A stretch of DNA of 64,000 nucleotides from SpSt-398 sp041752235 (GCA_041752235.1 JBGSHM010000008.1:43894-107893), one strand, 5' to 3'. Positions 1 to 8,549 are shown, counted from the first letter of the stretch. Notes: a model not told the origin generated them from the sequence alone. A program made the numbers and translations.

Positions 1-1799
1 GCCCTTATCTTAATAGTACGCAGGAAAAAGAAGACATTTCCGATTGGATGAGTTATCACCAGAACGATAAAAATGAGTGGTTGCGTTATGGGGCGGCCAT
101 TTACCTGGAGAATTGTGATAAGGCGGAGATCAGGTTCTGTCGTGTGACCGGGGGGCAAAATGCCCTGATGATGAAGGATTGTGATAATGGCCGGATTTAT
201 AACAATGATTTCTCCTTTAACTCAGGTATAGGAATCGGGATGTACCGCTGCAACAACAATACCGTTGCCTACAACAGGATCAATTTCAATGTGCGGGGTT
301 ATAGTCATGGTGTGTACAACCGGGGGCAGGACAGTGCCGGTATCCTGGTCTATGAACAAAGCAACAGGAATTTCTTTTATAAAAATGCCGTGACACATGG
401 AGGTGATGGATTTTTCTTATGGGCTGGTCAATCCACCATGGACAATGGCCAGGGGGGCTGTAATGACAATGTGCTTTCCGGAAATGATTTCTCCTATGCG
501 CCTACTAATGGGGTAGAGGTCACCTTTAGCCGAAATAAGATCTACAATAACCGGATATTTGAATGTGACCATGGTATTTGGGGCGGCTATAGTTTTGGTT
601 CGGTCATCTCAGGGAATAAGTTCAGGAATAACCGGATCGATGTTGCCATAGAACACGGTCAGGATAACCAGATCACCTTTAATATTTTCCAGGAAAGTAA
701 GGAAGCCATCCGGCTCTGGTCCAGGCCAACCCAACCGGCCGACTGGGGCTATGCCAAAGCCAGGGATACGCGAAGCCGGAATTACAAGATCGTTTTTAAT
801 AATTTTCTCCGAAATGGGATCGTATATAATATTAAAGGGACGCAGGACCTGAACATTTTTGAAAATCTCTACGATCAGTATAGTTCACTCTACGCGATCG
901 ACGGAACAGTTACCGGGTTGGATACGGGGTTCAATGCGGCCATGGACAAGGCACTTTCCGTGGATACCACTGAATTTGTACCGGAGATACCCGATCCGCA
1001 GGATCCTTTCAAGGGAGGAGGGGTTTTGGCCGGCCGTAAAAATATTCGAATGACCGCCTGGGGGCCCTATGATTACCGGTATCCGCTGGTTTGGTTGGAA
1101 AACCCGGTCGATAGTTCTGGTAAAATGCAGTTTTCAGTATTGGGTCCCGTTGGGCAGTGGAAGGTTAAATCGGCAAAGGGAATCCATACCCTGAGCGCAA
1201 CCGAAGGGGCCATACCCGGATCCTTTACCTGTACGAAAGAGGGAAAGGGTAAAATGGAAGATATACGAATAGAACTGGAATATACAGGCCCGGCTTTTAC
1301 AGATCCATTTGGCAGACCTGGAAACACCGGACATCTTTTCACTTTTGAAAAATATTTTATGCCCATTGATTTTGAGGTGCGTTGGTATGCGTATGACCCT
1401 GAATTTCACGACCCGTTGAAGTCCGGGTCACTCTTTCCGCCCAATGCCCGGGTTAGACCGGTCAAAACAGAGAAGACCACCAAACTCGAGTATGCCTGGT
1501 GGGGTGGGATCAAGGCGGAGGGGCAGACCTATGAAAAGTTCATTACGGTGGCTGAGGGCAAGGCAGAAATGGAGGCCGGGACCTATGAATTCAGCATTAC
1601 CTGGGATGATTCCGTCAGGCTTTATGTGGATGGAAAAATGATCGTGGACGAATGGAACCCTTCTTTGTATAAATTTGATGAATCCCCCAATAAAAAGGTC
1701 CAATTAAAACTCGAGGCCGGACTACACCATTTTCAGGTGGAGCATGTGGAAAAGGGAGGGTTCGCGACACTGAATCTCAAAGTGTTACGCAAAAACTAA
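1..1799 (+). CDS. Right-handed parallel beta-helix protein with PA14-like C-terminus (5' truncated)
   Basis: The reading frame is open to the window edge (codons from base 3), so the Met at 48 is probably internal and the gene begins outside. The first 280 or so visible residues hold many short turns rich in Asn and Gly (for example NNDFSFNSGIGIG, YNRINFN, SGNKFRNNRI), as in NosD or pectate-lyase-like parallel beta-helices that bind or cleave polysaccharides. The last 130 or so residues resemble a PA14 domain (YEFSITWDDSVRLYVDG, then GLHHFQVEHVEKGG), a carbohydrate-binding beta-barrel. It is probably exported, but the N-terminus is not visible and no C-terminal sorting domain is seen. The substrate is unknown. 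It ends about 150 bases before rpsJ, which has its own promoter, so it is not part of that operon. Confidence 0.75.
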   Translation, partial: PYLNSTQEKEDISDWMSYHQNDKNEWLRYGAAIYLENCDKAEIRFCRVTGGQNALMMKDCDNGRIYNNDFSFNSGIGIGMYRCNNNTVAYNRINFNVRGYSHGVYNRGQDSAGILVYEQSNRNFFYKNAVTHGGDGFFLWAGQSTMDNGQGGCNDNVLSGNDFSYAPTNGVEVTFSRNKIYNNRIFECDHGIWGGYSFGSVISGNKFRNNRIDVAIEHGQDNQITFNIFQESKEAIRLWSRPTQPADWGYAKARDTRSRNYKIVFNNFLRNGIVYNIKGTQDLNIFENLYDQYSSLYAIDGTVTGLDTGFNAAMDKALSVDTTEFVPEIPDPQDPFKGGGVLAGRKNIRMTAWGPYDYRYPLVWLENPVDSSGKMQFSVLGPVGQWKVKSAKGIHTLSATEGAIPGSFTCTKEGKGKMEDIRIELEYTGPAFTDPFGRPGNTGHLFTFEKYFMPIDFEVRWYAYDPEFHDPLKSGSLFPPNARVRPVKTEKTTKLEYAWWGGIKAEGQTYEKFITVAEGKAEMEAGTYEFSITWDDSVRLYVDGKMIVDEWNPSLYKFDESPNKKVQLKLEAGLHHFQVEHVEKGGFATLNLKVLRKN

Positions 1800-1804
1800 G
1801 AGCG

Positions 1805-1858
1805 AATGGCTAAATGCCATAAGCCTTTGGCCATTAGTCTTTAGCTATTAGCCCTTGG
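1805..1858. repeat. AGCTATTAG-type 7-base repeat
   Basis: Degenerate words related to TAGCTATTAGC and GGCTAAATGCC lie between the beta-helix gene and the rpsJ promoter. They belong to the same family as the elements at 7685, 11586, 13762, 13910, 21920 and 49659. Confidence 0.5.
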
Positions 1859-1885
1859 TTTTTGCGGAAAATTATTTTCCAATTC

Positions 1886-1917
1886 TTTGTCCATTTCCAC
1901 CCAACCCCCTACCTTTG
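1886..1917 (+). promoter_or_regulatory. Promoter of the S10 operon
   Basis: A TTTG at 1886-1889 is followed after 20 bases by TACCTTTG at 1910-1917. This matches the Bacteroidota primary sigma consensus TTTG/N19-21/TAnnTTTG. The predicted leader to rpsJ is about 25 bases. Confidence 0.75.
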
Positions 1918-1947
1918 CACTCCCGTAAGAAAAGCGGGTATTGACGT

Positions 1948-2253
1948 ATGTCTCAGAGAATCAGAATCAAATTACAGTCCTACGACCACAATCTGGTAGA
2001 TAAATCTGCCGAAAAAATCGTAAAAACTGTCCGCAGCACAGGCGCTGTAGTAACAGGACCTATTCCCCTGCCTACCCGCAAGAAAATTTTTACCGTGTTG
2101 CGTTCCCCTCACGTGAATAAGAAGAGCCGTGAGCAGTTTCAACTGGCGACACATAAGCGCTTGTTGGATATTTACACTTCTTCTTCGCGTACGGTTGATG
2201 CGCTGAGCAAACTCGATCTGCCCAGTGGGGTAGAGGTAGAGATCAAGGCATAA
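1948..2253 (+). CDS. rpsJ: 30S ribosomal protein S10
   Basis: A 101-residue protein of normal S10 length. It begins MSQRIRIKLQSYDH and contains the conserved stretch GPIPLPTRKKIFTVLRSPHV. S10 sits in the 30S head and in other bacteria also joins NusB in antitermination. It is the first gene of the S10 operon and follows its own promoter at 1886-1917. The elongation factor and S12/S7 genes that often precede rpsJ are not upstream here. It is followed by an unusually long 281-base spacer before rplC. Confidence 0.97.
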   Translation: MSQRIRIKLQSYDHNLVDKSAEKIVKTVRSTGAVVTGPIPLPTRKKIFTVLRSPHVNKKSREQFQLATHKRLLDIYTSSSRTVDALSKLDLPSGVEVEIKA

Positions 2254-2534
2254 CCTGAAATAAGGGATTGCCTGATTTTCAGGAGACGTAATTGTTGTAG
2301 TAGTTCTTTTTTATTGAAATAGTTGATTTATCCTATCTGTCAATCAGGCGAAGGTCTGAAGAAACAGCTCTGGGTCGTAAAACATAATAAACAAGCCCTT
2401 CGAGGTTTGTTTGTCGCCGGTACTTCCCCTTCTCTAGTAGAAAACTCAGGAAAAGGTCGTCGATAAACCAGGATTGAATTCCGATGATTCTTTCGGAATG
2501 TCTTGTATAACCTTGCGGGAAAAACCGTAAGAAA
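2254..2534 (+). other. 281-base structured spacer between rpsJ and rplC
   Basis: No plausible gene is seen. The spacer holds a hairpin at 2389-2412 (AAACAAGCC, loop, GGTTTGTTT; 9 pairs with one G-U) and another at 2478-2499 (ATTCCGA, 8-base loop, TCGGAAT). A weak -7-like TAACCTTG lies near 2507. It could be a ribosomal-protein leader, an RNA processing site or an internal promoter. Other spacers in this operon are mostly 15-90 bases, except where repeats intrude. Confidence 0.45.
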
Positions 2535-3152
2535 ATGAAAGGTATAATCGGAAGAAAAATTGGGATGACAAGCATCTTCGATCCTGGTGGCAAGCAAACA
2601 GCCTGCACCATTATTGAAGCAGGCCCTTGTGTGGTGACCCAGGTCCGTACACAGGAAACAGATGGCTACAGTGCCCTCCAGCTTTCTTTTGGCGACAAAA
2701 AAGAAAAGCAAACACTCCTCTCTGAAAAGAATCATTTCGCCAAGGCTCAAACCGCAGCCAAAAAATTTGTCAAAGAATTTCGTGATTTCTCGCTCGAAAA
2801 GAACCTCGGGGAGTCTGTTACTGTCGACATTTTCGCCGAAGGCGATACAGTTGAGGTAGTAGGCACTTCCAAGGGTAAAGGTTTTCAGGGTGTTGTAAAA
2901 CGCCATGGATTCAGCGGGGTAGGTGAGCAATCGCACGGTCAGCACGACCGTCAGCGCGCCCCCGGTTCGATCGGTGGATCTTCTTATCCCAGCCGTGTAT
3001 TCAAAGGCATGCGCATGGCCGGCCGTATGGGCGGTGATCGCGTGAAAATGAAAGGGCTGAAGATCATCAAGATCATGCCCGAGAAAAACTACATATTGGT
3101 AAGTGGTTCCGTTCCGGGCCACAATGGTTCAATCGTTTTAATCCAGAAATAA
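2535..3152 (+). CDS. rplC: 50S ribosomal protein L3
   Basis: A 205-residue protein starting MKGIIGRKIGMTSIF, typical of L3. The glycine- and basic-rich loop that reaches the peptidyl-transferase centre is present (HGFSGVGEQSHGQHDRQRAP, and GRMGGDRVKMKGLKI nearer the C-terminus). It acts early in large-subunit assembly. The downstream neighbour rplD starts 2 bases after its stop, so the two are likely translationally coupled. A long antisense frame over this gene is a codon-usage shadow. Confidence 0.97.
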   Translation: MKGIIGRKIGMTSIFDPGGKQTACTIIEAGPCVVTQVRTQETDGYSALQLSFGDKKEKQTLLSEKNHFAKAQTAAKKFVKEFRDFSLEKNLGESVTVDIFAEGDTVEVVGTSKGKGFQGVVKRHGFSGVGEQSHGQHDRQRAPGSIGGSSYPSRVFKGMRMAGRMGGDRVKMKGLKIIKIMPEKNYILVSGSVPGHNGSIVLIQK

Positions 3153-3154
3153 TT

Positions 3155-3787
3155 ATGCAAGTCGACGTATTAAATATACAGGGAAAGAAAACCGGCAGAA
3201 CCGTTGAGTTGCCCGAAGCCATCTTTGGTGTTGAGCCCAATACCCACGTGGTTTATCTCGCGGTAAAACAATACCTCGCCGCTCAGCGTCAAGGTACCCA
3301 TAAGGTGAAGACCCGTGCCGAAGTAAAAGGAGCCAGCCGTAAGCTGCACCGTCAAAAAGGTACAGGTGGAAGCCGTAAGGGTAATATCCGGAACCCTTTG
3401 TATAAGGGTGGTGGTACCATCTTCGGTCCTAAGCCCCACGCTTATGACATCAAGTTGAACCGTAAAGTTCAGGCCCTGGCCCGTGTTTCCGCCTTGTCGG
3501 CCAAAGCCCAGGAGAACGAGATCGTGGTTGTGGAGGATATCCAAATGGAAACCCCCAAGACGAAGAATTTTGTAGGCATCCTCAGTAACCTGAAATTAGC
3601 CGACAAAAAAACGCTCTTCATCATGCCCGATTACAATGATAACCTTTACCTCAGCATGCAGAACGTGCCTACCGTATTGGGTCTCCTGAACCGGGAACTG
3701 AATACCTACGATCTGGTTAATTCCGAAGTACTGGTATTCACTGAAAGCGCGGCAAAACTCTATTCCGAAGCAACCGTTGAAGCTTAA
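3155..3787 (+). CDS. rplD: 50S ribosomal protein L4
   Basis: A 210-residue protein with the L4 signature KLHRQKGTGGSRKGNIRNPL in the extended loop that lines the exit tunnel, followed by GGTIFGPKPHAYD. In E. coli L4 represses its own operon; no equivalent leader upstream of rpsJ is evident here, although the spacer before rplC is structured. It lies between rplC (2-base gap) and rplW (20-base gap). Confidence 0.97.
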   Translation: MQVDVLNIQGKKTGRTVELPEAIFGVEPNTHVVYLAVKQYLAAQRQGTHKVKTRAEVKGASRKLHRQKGTGGSRKGNIRNPLYKGGGTIFGPKPHAYDIKLNRKVQALARVSALSAKAQENEIVVVEDIQMETPKTKNFVGILSNLKLADKKTLFIMPDYNDNLYLSMQNVPTVLGLLNRELNTYDLVNSEVLVFTESAAKLYSEATVEA

Positions 3788-3807
3788 TAACTATAAATAA
3801 CAAAGCG

Positions 3808-4107
3808 ATGAAACTTTCTGAAGTATTGATTAAGCCCATCCTCACCGAAAAGGCGAATGCCCAGCAGGAAAAACTGCGCCGCTACGCTTTCAAGGTCGCT
3901 AAGGCTGCCAATAAGCTGGAGATCAAGAAAGCGGTGGAAAGCTTCTACGGCGTGAACGTAGTGGATGTAAACACCCTTGTGGTGCCCGCCAAGAATAAAT
4001 TCCGTATGACCAAGGCAGGCTATGTAGCAGGAAAGAAACCCCCTTACAAAAAAGCATTTGTAACAGTGGCGGAAGGCGAAGAGATCGATCTGTATTCGAA
4101 TATTTAA
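3808..4107 (+). CDS. rplW: 50S ribosomal protein L23
   Basis: A 99-residue protein beginning MKLSEVLIKPILTEKA, the usual L23 N-terminus, with KVAKAANKLEIKKAVESFYG in the core. L23 sits at the tunnel exit and docks trigger factor and SRP. The length is normal and its place in the S10 operon is conserved. Confidence 0.96.
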   Translation: MKLSEVLIKPILTEKANAQQEKLRRYAFKVAKAANKLEIKKAVESFYGVNVVDVNTLVVPAKNKFRMTKAGYVAGKKPPYKKAFVTVAEGEEIDLYSNI

Positions 4108-4159
4108 AGTAAATCATTATAGTCCGCGAGGCTGATAAGTTCGCATAAAACAATTTAGC

Positions 4160-4999
4160 ATGGCACTGAAGAAATATAAACCGGTCACCGCAGGAACCCG
4201 TTGGAGAATCGGGAACGCGTATGCGGAAGTTACCACGAACAAACCCGAGAAGTCCCTGGTGGAGACTAAGAAAAGCACCGGCGGACGTAACTCATCTGGT
4301 CACCTGACCATGCGTTATATCGGTGGTGGACACAAGAAGAAATACCGTGTGATCGACTTCAAACGCAATAAGAAAGAGATCCAGGCTGAAGTGAAGACCA
4401 TTGAGTACGATCCAAACCGTACCTGCTTTATCGCCCTGGTGGAATACACCGATGGAGAAAAGCGATACATCATCGCTCCCCAAGGTCTGACCGTTGGGAT
4501 GAATATCATCAGCGGTGACGCCGTAGCCCCCGAGATAGGCAACTCGCTTCAAATGAAGAATATGCCCCTCGGTACCATGGTACATAATATCGAGATGCAA
4601 CCTGGTCAGGGTGGTAAGATCGCCCGCAGCGCAGGTTCCTCTGCCCAGTTGACCAACAAAGAAGAAAAATATGCCGTGTTAAAAATGCCCAGCGGCGAAC
4701 TGCGCAAGGTGCTGATTAATTGCTATGCTACCGTTGGGGTGGTTGGCAACAGCGATCACAACCTGCAAAGCATGGGTAAAGCCGGTCGTAACCGTTGGAG
4801 AGGTATCCGTCCCCGCAACCGCGGTGTGGCCATGAACCCTGTCGATCACCCAATGGGTGGTGGTGAAGGTCGTGCCTCTGGTGGACACCCCAGAAGCCGT
4901 ACAGGTAAGTATGCAAAAGGAGAGAAAACACGCAAGCCGCACAAAGGCAGCGATAAACTGATCCTGCAGCGGAAGAACGGAAGCAAACTGGCTAAATAA
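4160..4999 (+). CDS. rplB: 50S ribosomal protein L2
   Basis: A 279-residue protein with the highly conserved L2 C-terminal region MNPVDHPMGGGEGRASGGHP, which carries the histidine next to the peptidyl-transferase centre, and the basic tail GKYAKGEKTRKPHKGSDK. The N-terminal part (MALKKYKPVTAGTRWRI) is the Bacteroidota form. It binds 23S rRNA and is required for subunit joining. Confidence 0.97.
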   Translation: MALKKYKPVTAGTRWRIGNAYAEVTTNKPEKSLVETKKSTGGRNSSGHLTMRYIGGGHKKKYRVIDFKRNKKEIQAEVKTIEYDPNRTCFIALVEYTDGEKRYIIAPQGLTVGMNIISGDAVAPEIGNSLQMKNMPLGTMVHNIEMQPGQGGKIARSAGSSAQLTNKEEKYAVLKMPSGELRKVLINCYATVGVVGNSDHNLQSMGKAGRNRWRGIRPRNRGVAMNPVDHPMGGGEGRASGGHPRSRTGKYAKGEKTRKPHKGSDKLILQRKNGSKLAK

Positions 5000-5027
5000 T
5001 TTGAATCATTTTAAACTGAGATAATAA

Positions 5028-5300
5028 ATGGCTCGTTCAATTAAAAAAGGTCCTTACGTCGCCAGCCACCTCGAGAAAAAGGTGTTGGCCATGTCGGAAG
5101 GAAAGGTAAAAAAGGGTGTGATCAAAACCTGGAGCCGCCGCTCTACTATCACCCCCGATTTTGTCGGACATACATTCGCTGTGCATAACGGGAATAAATT
5201 CATCCCGGTCTATGTTACCGAATTCATGGTGGGTCACAAATTGGGCGAGTTCGCACCGACCCGGCAGTTCAAAGGACACTCAAGTAAGAAAATAGCATAA
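5028..5300 (+). CDS. rpsS: 30S ribosomal protein S19
   Basis: A 90-residue protein beginning MARSIKKGPYVASHLEKKV, with TWSRRSTITPDFVGHTFAVH and the C-terminal KLGEFAPTRQFKGHSSKK, all typical of S19 in the 30S head. It is followed by a 77-base spacer before rplV. Confidence 0.97.
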   Translation: MARSIKKGPYVASHLEKKVLAMSEGKVKKGVIKTWSRRSTITPDFVGHTFAVHNGNKFIPVYVTEFMVGHKLGEFAPTRQFKGHSSKKIA

Positions 5301-5377
5301 TTAGTTGGCGGTAAAAGGAGGACAGTCCGGCGTAAGACCCGGGATCGATCCCAAACCGAAAACGGCAAATAAAAAAT

Positions 5378-5845
5378 ATGGAAGCAGTAGCTAAACTCAG
5401 AAACTATCCCACTTCGCCCCGCAAAATGCGTTTGCTGGCGGATCTGATCCGTGGCATGCAGGTGGAGAAAGCGCTGGCCGAGTTGGAACATAACCCCAAA
5501 CATCCCGCGGTTCCCCTGAAGAAACTGGTGATGAGCGCGATCAGCAACTGGAAACAGAAGAATGAAGGTGGTGATGAAAGCCAGTTGGTCGTAAAAACCA
5601 TTTTCGTGGATGGTGCAAGAACCATCAAACGTCTTCGTCCCGCGCCCCAGGGCCGTGGATACCGTGTACGGAAGCGTAGCAACCATGTTACCGTGATCGT
5701 AGATGTAAAAGGAGCCAAAGCAGTGAAGGCTGAACCGGTAGCTGAAGTAACAGAGGAAGTGGTAGAGAAAGCGGCCCCCAAAGCAAAAAAGGCAGCCCCT
5801 AAGAAGACCGCCACTAAAAAAGCAGCGACGAAAAAAACCAAATAA
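5378..5845 (+). CDS. rplV: 50S ribosomal protein L22 with Lys/Ala-rich tail
   Basis: A 155-residue protein. Residues 1-110 or so are a normal L22 (YPTSPRKMRLLADLIRGM; then RPAPQGRGYRVRKRSNHVTV for the tunnel hairpin). The last 40 or so residues are a low-complexity tail of Val/Glu and then repeated Ala-Lys (APKAKKAAPKKTATKKAA), longer than the compact E. coli protein of 110 residues. The tail probably contacts rRNA or the subunit surface. The gap to rpsC is 57 bases. Confidence 0.96.
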   Translation: MEAVAKLRNYPTSPRKMRLLADLIRGMQVEKALAELEHNPKHPAVPLKKLVMSAISNWKQKNEGGDESQLVVKTIFVDGARTIKRLRPAPQGRGYRVRKRSNHVTVIVDVKGAKAVKAEPVAEVTEEVVEKAAPKAKKAAPKKTATKKAATKKTK

Positions 5846-5902
5846 ATAAACTTCTCTTTCCGGTCGCCTGAAGCATGAACGGAAAGGAAACAAAAAAAGA
5901 AT

Positions 5903-6688
5903 ATGGGTCAGAAAGCAAATCCGATTGGTAACAGGTTAGGCATCATCCGCGGATGGGAATCTAACTGGTACGCTGACAAAAAGAATTTCAGCCTGCGATT
6001 GATCGAGGACAACAAGATCAGGACCTACCTGAACGCCCGTATCAACAAGGGTGGTATCTCGAAGATCGTTATCGAGCGTACGCTGGGTAAACTGATCGTG
6101 ACCATCCATACATCCAAACCCGGTATCATCATTGGTAAAGGGGGTGGAGAAGTAGATCGTATCAAGGAAGAGCTGAAAAAGCTTACCGGGAAAGATGATG
6201 TCCAGATCAATATCCTGGAGATCCGTCGTCCCGAGCTCGATGCCATGATCGTTGCCGATACCATTGCTCGTCAGATCGAGAATCGGATCAACTACAAACG
6301 CGCTACCAAAATGTCCATCGCTTCTGCCCTGCGTATGGGTGCTGAAGGGATAAAGGTAAAACTGGCCGGTCGTTTGAATGGTGCGGAGATCGCCCGTACA
6401 GAAGAATTGAAACAAGGACGTGTGCCCCTGCATACATTCCGGATGGATATTGATTATGCCAACGTTTTCGCTCAAACCGTTTACGGAAAGATCGGGATCA
6501 AGGTATGGATCTGTAAAGGAGAAGTATTGGGCAAACGTGACCTCAACCCCAATTTCGTAGCCGGTGGCAAGAGCGAAGGCACCGAAAGAAGGGAGAGAAG
6601 GGATGATCACCGCGGTGACCGTGGTGGCGACCGCAGAGGCGGTGGTGACAGAAGAGGTGGCGGCGGTGGCCGTGACCGCAGAGGTTAA
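5903..6688 (+). CDS. rpsC: 30S ribosomal protein S3 with RGG-like tail
   Basis: A 261-residue protein with a normal S3 body: the N-terminal MGQKANPIGNRLGIIRGW, the KH domain GXXG loop (KPGIIIGKGGGEVDRI) and the C-terminal PLHTFRMDIDYA. The last 37 or so residues are an Arg/Gly/Asp tail with repeated GDRRGGG units, like an RGG RNA-binding tail. S3 lies at the mRNA entry channel and contributes to helicase activity, so the tail may touch mRNA (inference). Confidence 0.96.
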   Translation: MGQKANPIGNRLGIIRGWESNWYADKKNFSLRLIEDNKIRTYLNARINKGGISKIVIERTLGKLIVTIHTSKPGIIIGKGGGEVDRIKEELKKLTGKDDVQINILEIRRPELDAMIVADTIARQIENRINYKRATKMSIASALRMGAEGIKVKLAGRLNGAEIARTEELKQGRVPLHTFRMDIDYANVFAQTVYGKIGIKVWICKGEVLGKRDLNPNFVAGGKSEGTERRERRDDHRGDRGGDRRGGGDRRGGGGGRDRRG

Positions 6689-6735
6689 TTCCCAACAACT
6701 GAATAAACGAATAAAGTAACTCGAAATAAGAAACC

Positions 6736-7155
6736 ATGTTACAACCGAAAAGAACGAAACACAGGAAGATGCAAAAGGGTCGCATGAAAGGAAATGCGAA
6801 GCGTGGCACCATGATCTCTTTTGGATCTTATGCATTGAAGGCACTGGATGAACATTGGATCACCGACCGCCAGATCGAAGCGGCCCGCCAGGCTTTGACC
6901 CGCCACATGAAACGGGAGGGTAATGTATGGATCCGCATATTTCCTGATAAACCGATCACCCGCAAACCGGCTGAAGTGAGGATGGGTAAAGGTAAAGGTA
7001 ACCTGGAGTTCTGGGCTGCCGTGGTACAACCCGGTCGTATCCTGTTTGAAGTGGATGGAGTAACCGAGCAGATCGCTCGTGAATCCCTGGAACTGGCCGC
7101 CGGTAAATTGCCGATCAAAACAAAATTTGTGATACGCAGGGATCTCGTTGCGTAA
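6736..7155 (+). CDS. rplP: 50S ribosomal protein L16
   Basis: A 139-residue protein beginning MLQPKRTKHRKMQKGRMKG, with ITDRQIEAARQALTRHMKR and RMGKGKGNLEFWAAVVQPGR, typical of L16, which helps place tRNA in the A site. Normal length and conserved order between rpsC and rpmC. Confidence 0.97.
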   Translation: MLQPKRTKHRKMQKGRMKGNAKRGTMISFGSYALKALDEHWITDRQIEAARQALTRHMKREGNVWIRIFPDKPITRKPAEVRMGKGKGNLEFWAAVVQPGRILFEVDGVTEQIARESLELAAGKLPIKTKFVIRRDLVA

Positions 7156-7179
7156 TTGAAAATATAAAATCGACAAAAG

Positions 7180-7389
7180 ATGGCAAAGAACGCCGATTTT
7201 TTAAAGAGTATCAAAGAGCTTAGCCAGGAAGACCTGAAAGCTAAGATTCAGGAAGACGAACTGCGGTTGAAAAAACTGGAATTCGCCCACGCCATTTCTC
7301 CCCTCGAGAATCCCGTGAGCATCCGGAACCTTCGCCGCGACCTCGCCCGCCTGAAGACGGAATTGAAAAATAAACAGCTAAGCGTATAA
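7180..7389 (+). CDS. rpmC: 50S ribosomal protein L29
   Basis: A 69-residue protein. The core has the two-helix L29 pattern (LSQEDLKAKIQEDELRLKKL, then NPVSIRNLRRDLARLKTEL). It lies by the tunnel exit next to L23. Start at ATG 7180 gives the expected length. Confidence 0.95.
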   Translation: MAKNADFLKSIKELSQEDLKAKIQEDELRLKKLEFAHAISPLENPVSIRNLRRDLARLKTELKNKQLSV

Positions 7390-7426
7390 ATGAACGACCG
7401 CCAGCCGGTAGTAAAATCAATACAAA

Positions 7427-7684
7427 ATGATCGAAAGAAATTTGCGCAAAACAAGGATCGGGGTGGTAACCAGCAACAAGATGACCAAAACGGTCACCGT
7501 GTCTGTTGAACGAAAAGTAAAACACCCCATTTACGGTAAGTTCGTAAAGAAGACGACCAAGTTCCATGCTCATGATGAAAAGAATGAGTGCAGCATCGGA
7601 GATGTAGTACGGATCATGGAAACTCGTCCGCTGAGCAAGACCAAGCGCTGGAGAATGGTGGAGATTGTCGAGAAAGTTAAATAA
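7427..7684 (+). CDS. rpsQ: 30S ribosomal protein S17
   Basis: An 85-residue OB-fold protein with the signature VTSNKMTKTVTVSVERKVKH and GDVVRIMETRPLSKTKRWR, both diagnostic of S17, an early 16S rRNA binder. It is followed by a 106-base spacer filled with AGCTATTAG-type repeats before rplN. Confidence 0.97.
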   Translation: MIERNLRKTRIGVVTSNKMTKTVTVSVERKVKHPIYGKFVKKTTKFHAHDEKNECSIGDVVRIMETRPLSKTKRWRMVEIVEKVK

Positions 7685-7785
7685 GAAGCGATTAGCTATT
7701 AGCAAATAGCTACTAGCTTTTGATAGCAAGAAAAAAAATTGAAAAATAGCTGAAAGCTGGCTAACAGCTAAAAGCCAAAAGCTCA
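7685..7785. repeat. AGCTATTAG-type 7-base repeat inside the ribosomal operon
   Basis: The left half reads as heptamers (GATTAGC TATTAGC AAATAGC TACTAGC). After an A-rich centre, the right half holds AAGCTGG CTAACAG CTAAAAG CCAAAAG. It fills the rpsQ-rplN gap. Confidence 0.75.
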
Positions 7786-7790
7786 AACAT

Positions 7791-8159
7791 ATGATTCAGC
7801 AAGAAAGCAGGTTGAACGTAGCTGATAACAGCGGTGCCAAGGAAGTGCTCTGTATCCGCGTATTGGGAAATAGCGGACAGCGCTATGCCAGGATCGGCGA
7901 CAAGATCGTTGTGACCGTGAAAGATGCCATTCCTGCCGGCGGTATCAAAAAAGGAACCGTTGCCAAGGCCGTTATCGTTCGTACTACCAATAAGCTGCGT
8001 CGCAAAGATGGTTCGTATATCCGCTTTGATGACAACGCGGTGGTATTGTTGAACCAGTCCGACGAACCGCGCGGAACCCGCATCTTCGGACCTGTTGCCA
8101 GGGAATTGCGTGATAAAGGATATATGAAGATTGTTTCACTGGCCCCAGAAGTGCTTTAA
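7791..8159 (+). CDS. rplN: 50S ribosomal protein L14
   Basis: A 122-residue protein beginning MIQQESRLNVADNSGAKE, the conserved L14 N-terminus, with GSYIRFDDNAVVLLNQSDEP and the C-terminal GPVARELRDKGYMKIVSLAP. It binds at the subunit interface. The start follows directly on the repeat at 7685-7785. Confidence 0.97.
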   Translation: MIQQESRLNVADNSGAKEVLCIRVLGNSGQRYARIGDKIVVTVKDAIPAGGIKKGTVAKAVIVRTTNKLRRKDGSYIRFDDNAVVLLNQSDEPRGTRIFGPVARELRDKGYMKIVSLAPEVL

Positions 8160-8198
8160 TAAATTAAGAACTAACCGGGTTTCACCCATAATGATAAA

Positions 8199-8549
8199 AT
8201 GATGAAATCAAGATTTAAACCCAAGTACAATATCCGCAAAGGCGATAATGTGGTGGTCATAACTGGCGATGATAAGGACCTGTCCAAACCCCGCCTCGTA
8301 AAAGAAGTGCTGGTAGAGGAAGGAAAGGTGATCGTTGAAGGCGTGAATATCATTTCCCGTCACACGAAACCATCTGCCCAGAATACCACTGGAGGCATCA
8401 TTAAAAAAGAAGCCCCCATCCACATCAGCAATGTGAAATTGTGGGATCCTGCCCAAAAGGCCGGAGCCAGGGTGAGCCGGGTGAGAAAAGACGGCAAGAC
8501 CGAACGCGTATTTAAAACTATAAGCAAACCCAAGGGAGGTAAAAAATGA
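8199..8549 (+). CDS. rplX: 50S ribosomal protein L24
   Basis: A 116-residue protein with the KOW motif (NIRKGDNVVVITGDDKD) and VIVEGVNIISRHTKPS. Two adjacent ATG codons (8199 and 8202) could start it. The stop TGA overlaps the ATG of rplE (8546), so the pair is translationally coupled. L24 is an assembly initiator of the 50S subunit. Confidence 0.96.
   Translation: MMKSRFKPKYNIRKGDNVVVITGDDKDLSKPRLVKEVLVEEGKVIVEGVNIISRHTKPSAQNTTGGIIKKEAPIHISNVKLWDPAQKAGARVSRVRKDGKTERVFKTISKPKGGKK

Noticed and set aside
5936..6844. Long antisense frames over rpsC/rplP and over rplC (2340-3122)
   Set aside because: Shadows of ribosomal protein genes with low-complexity predicted proteins and no promoter or start signal.
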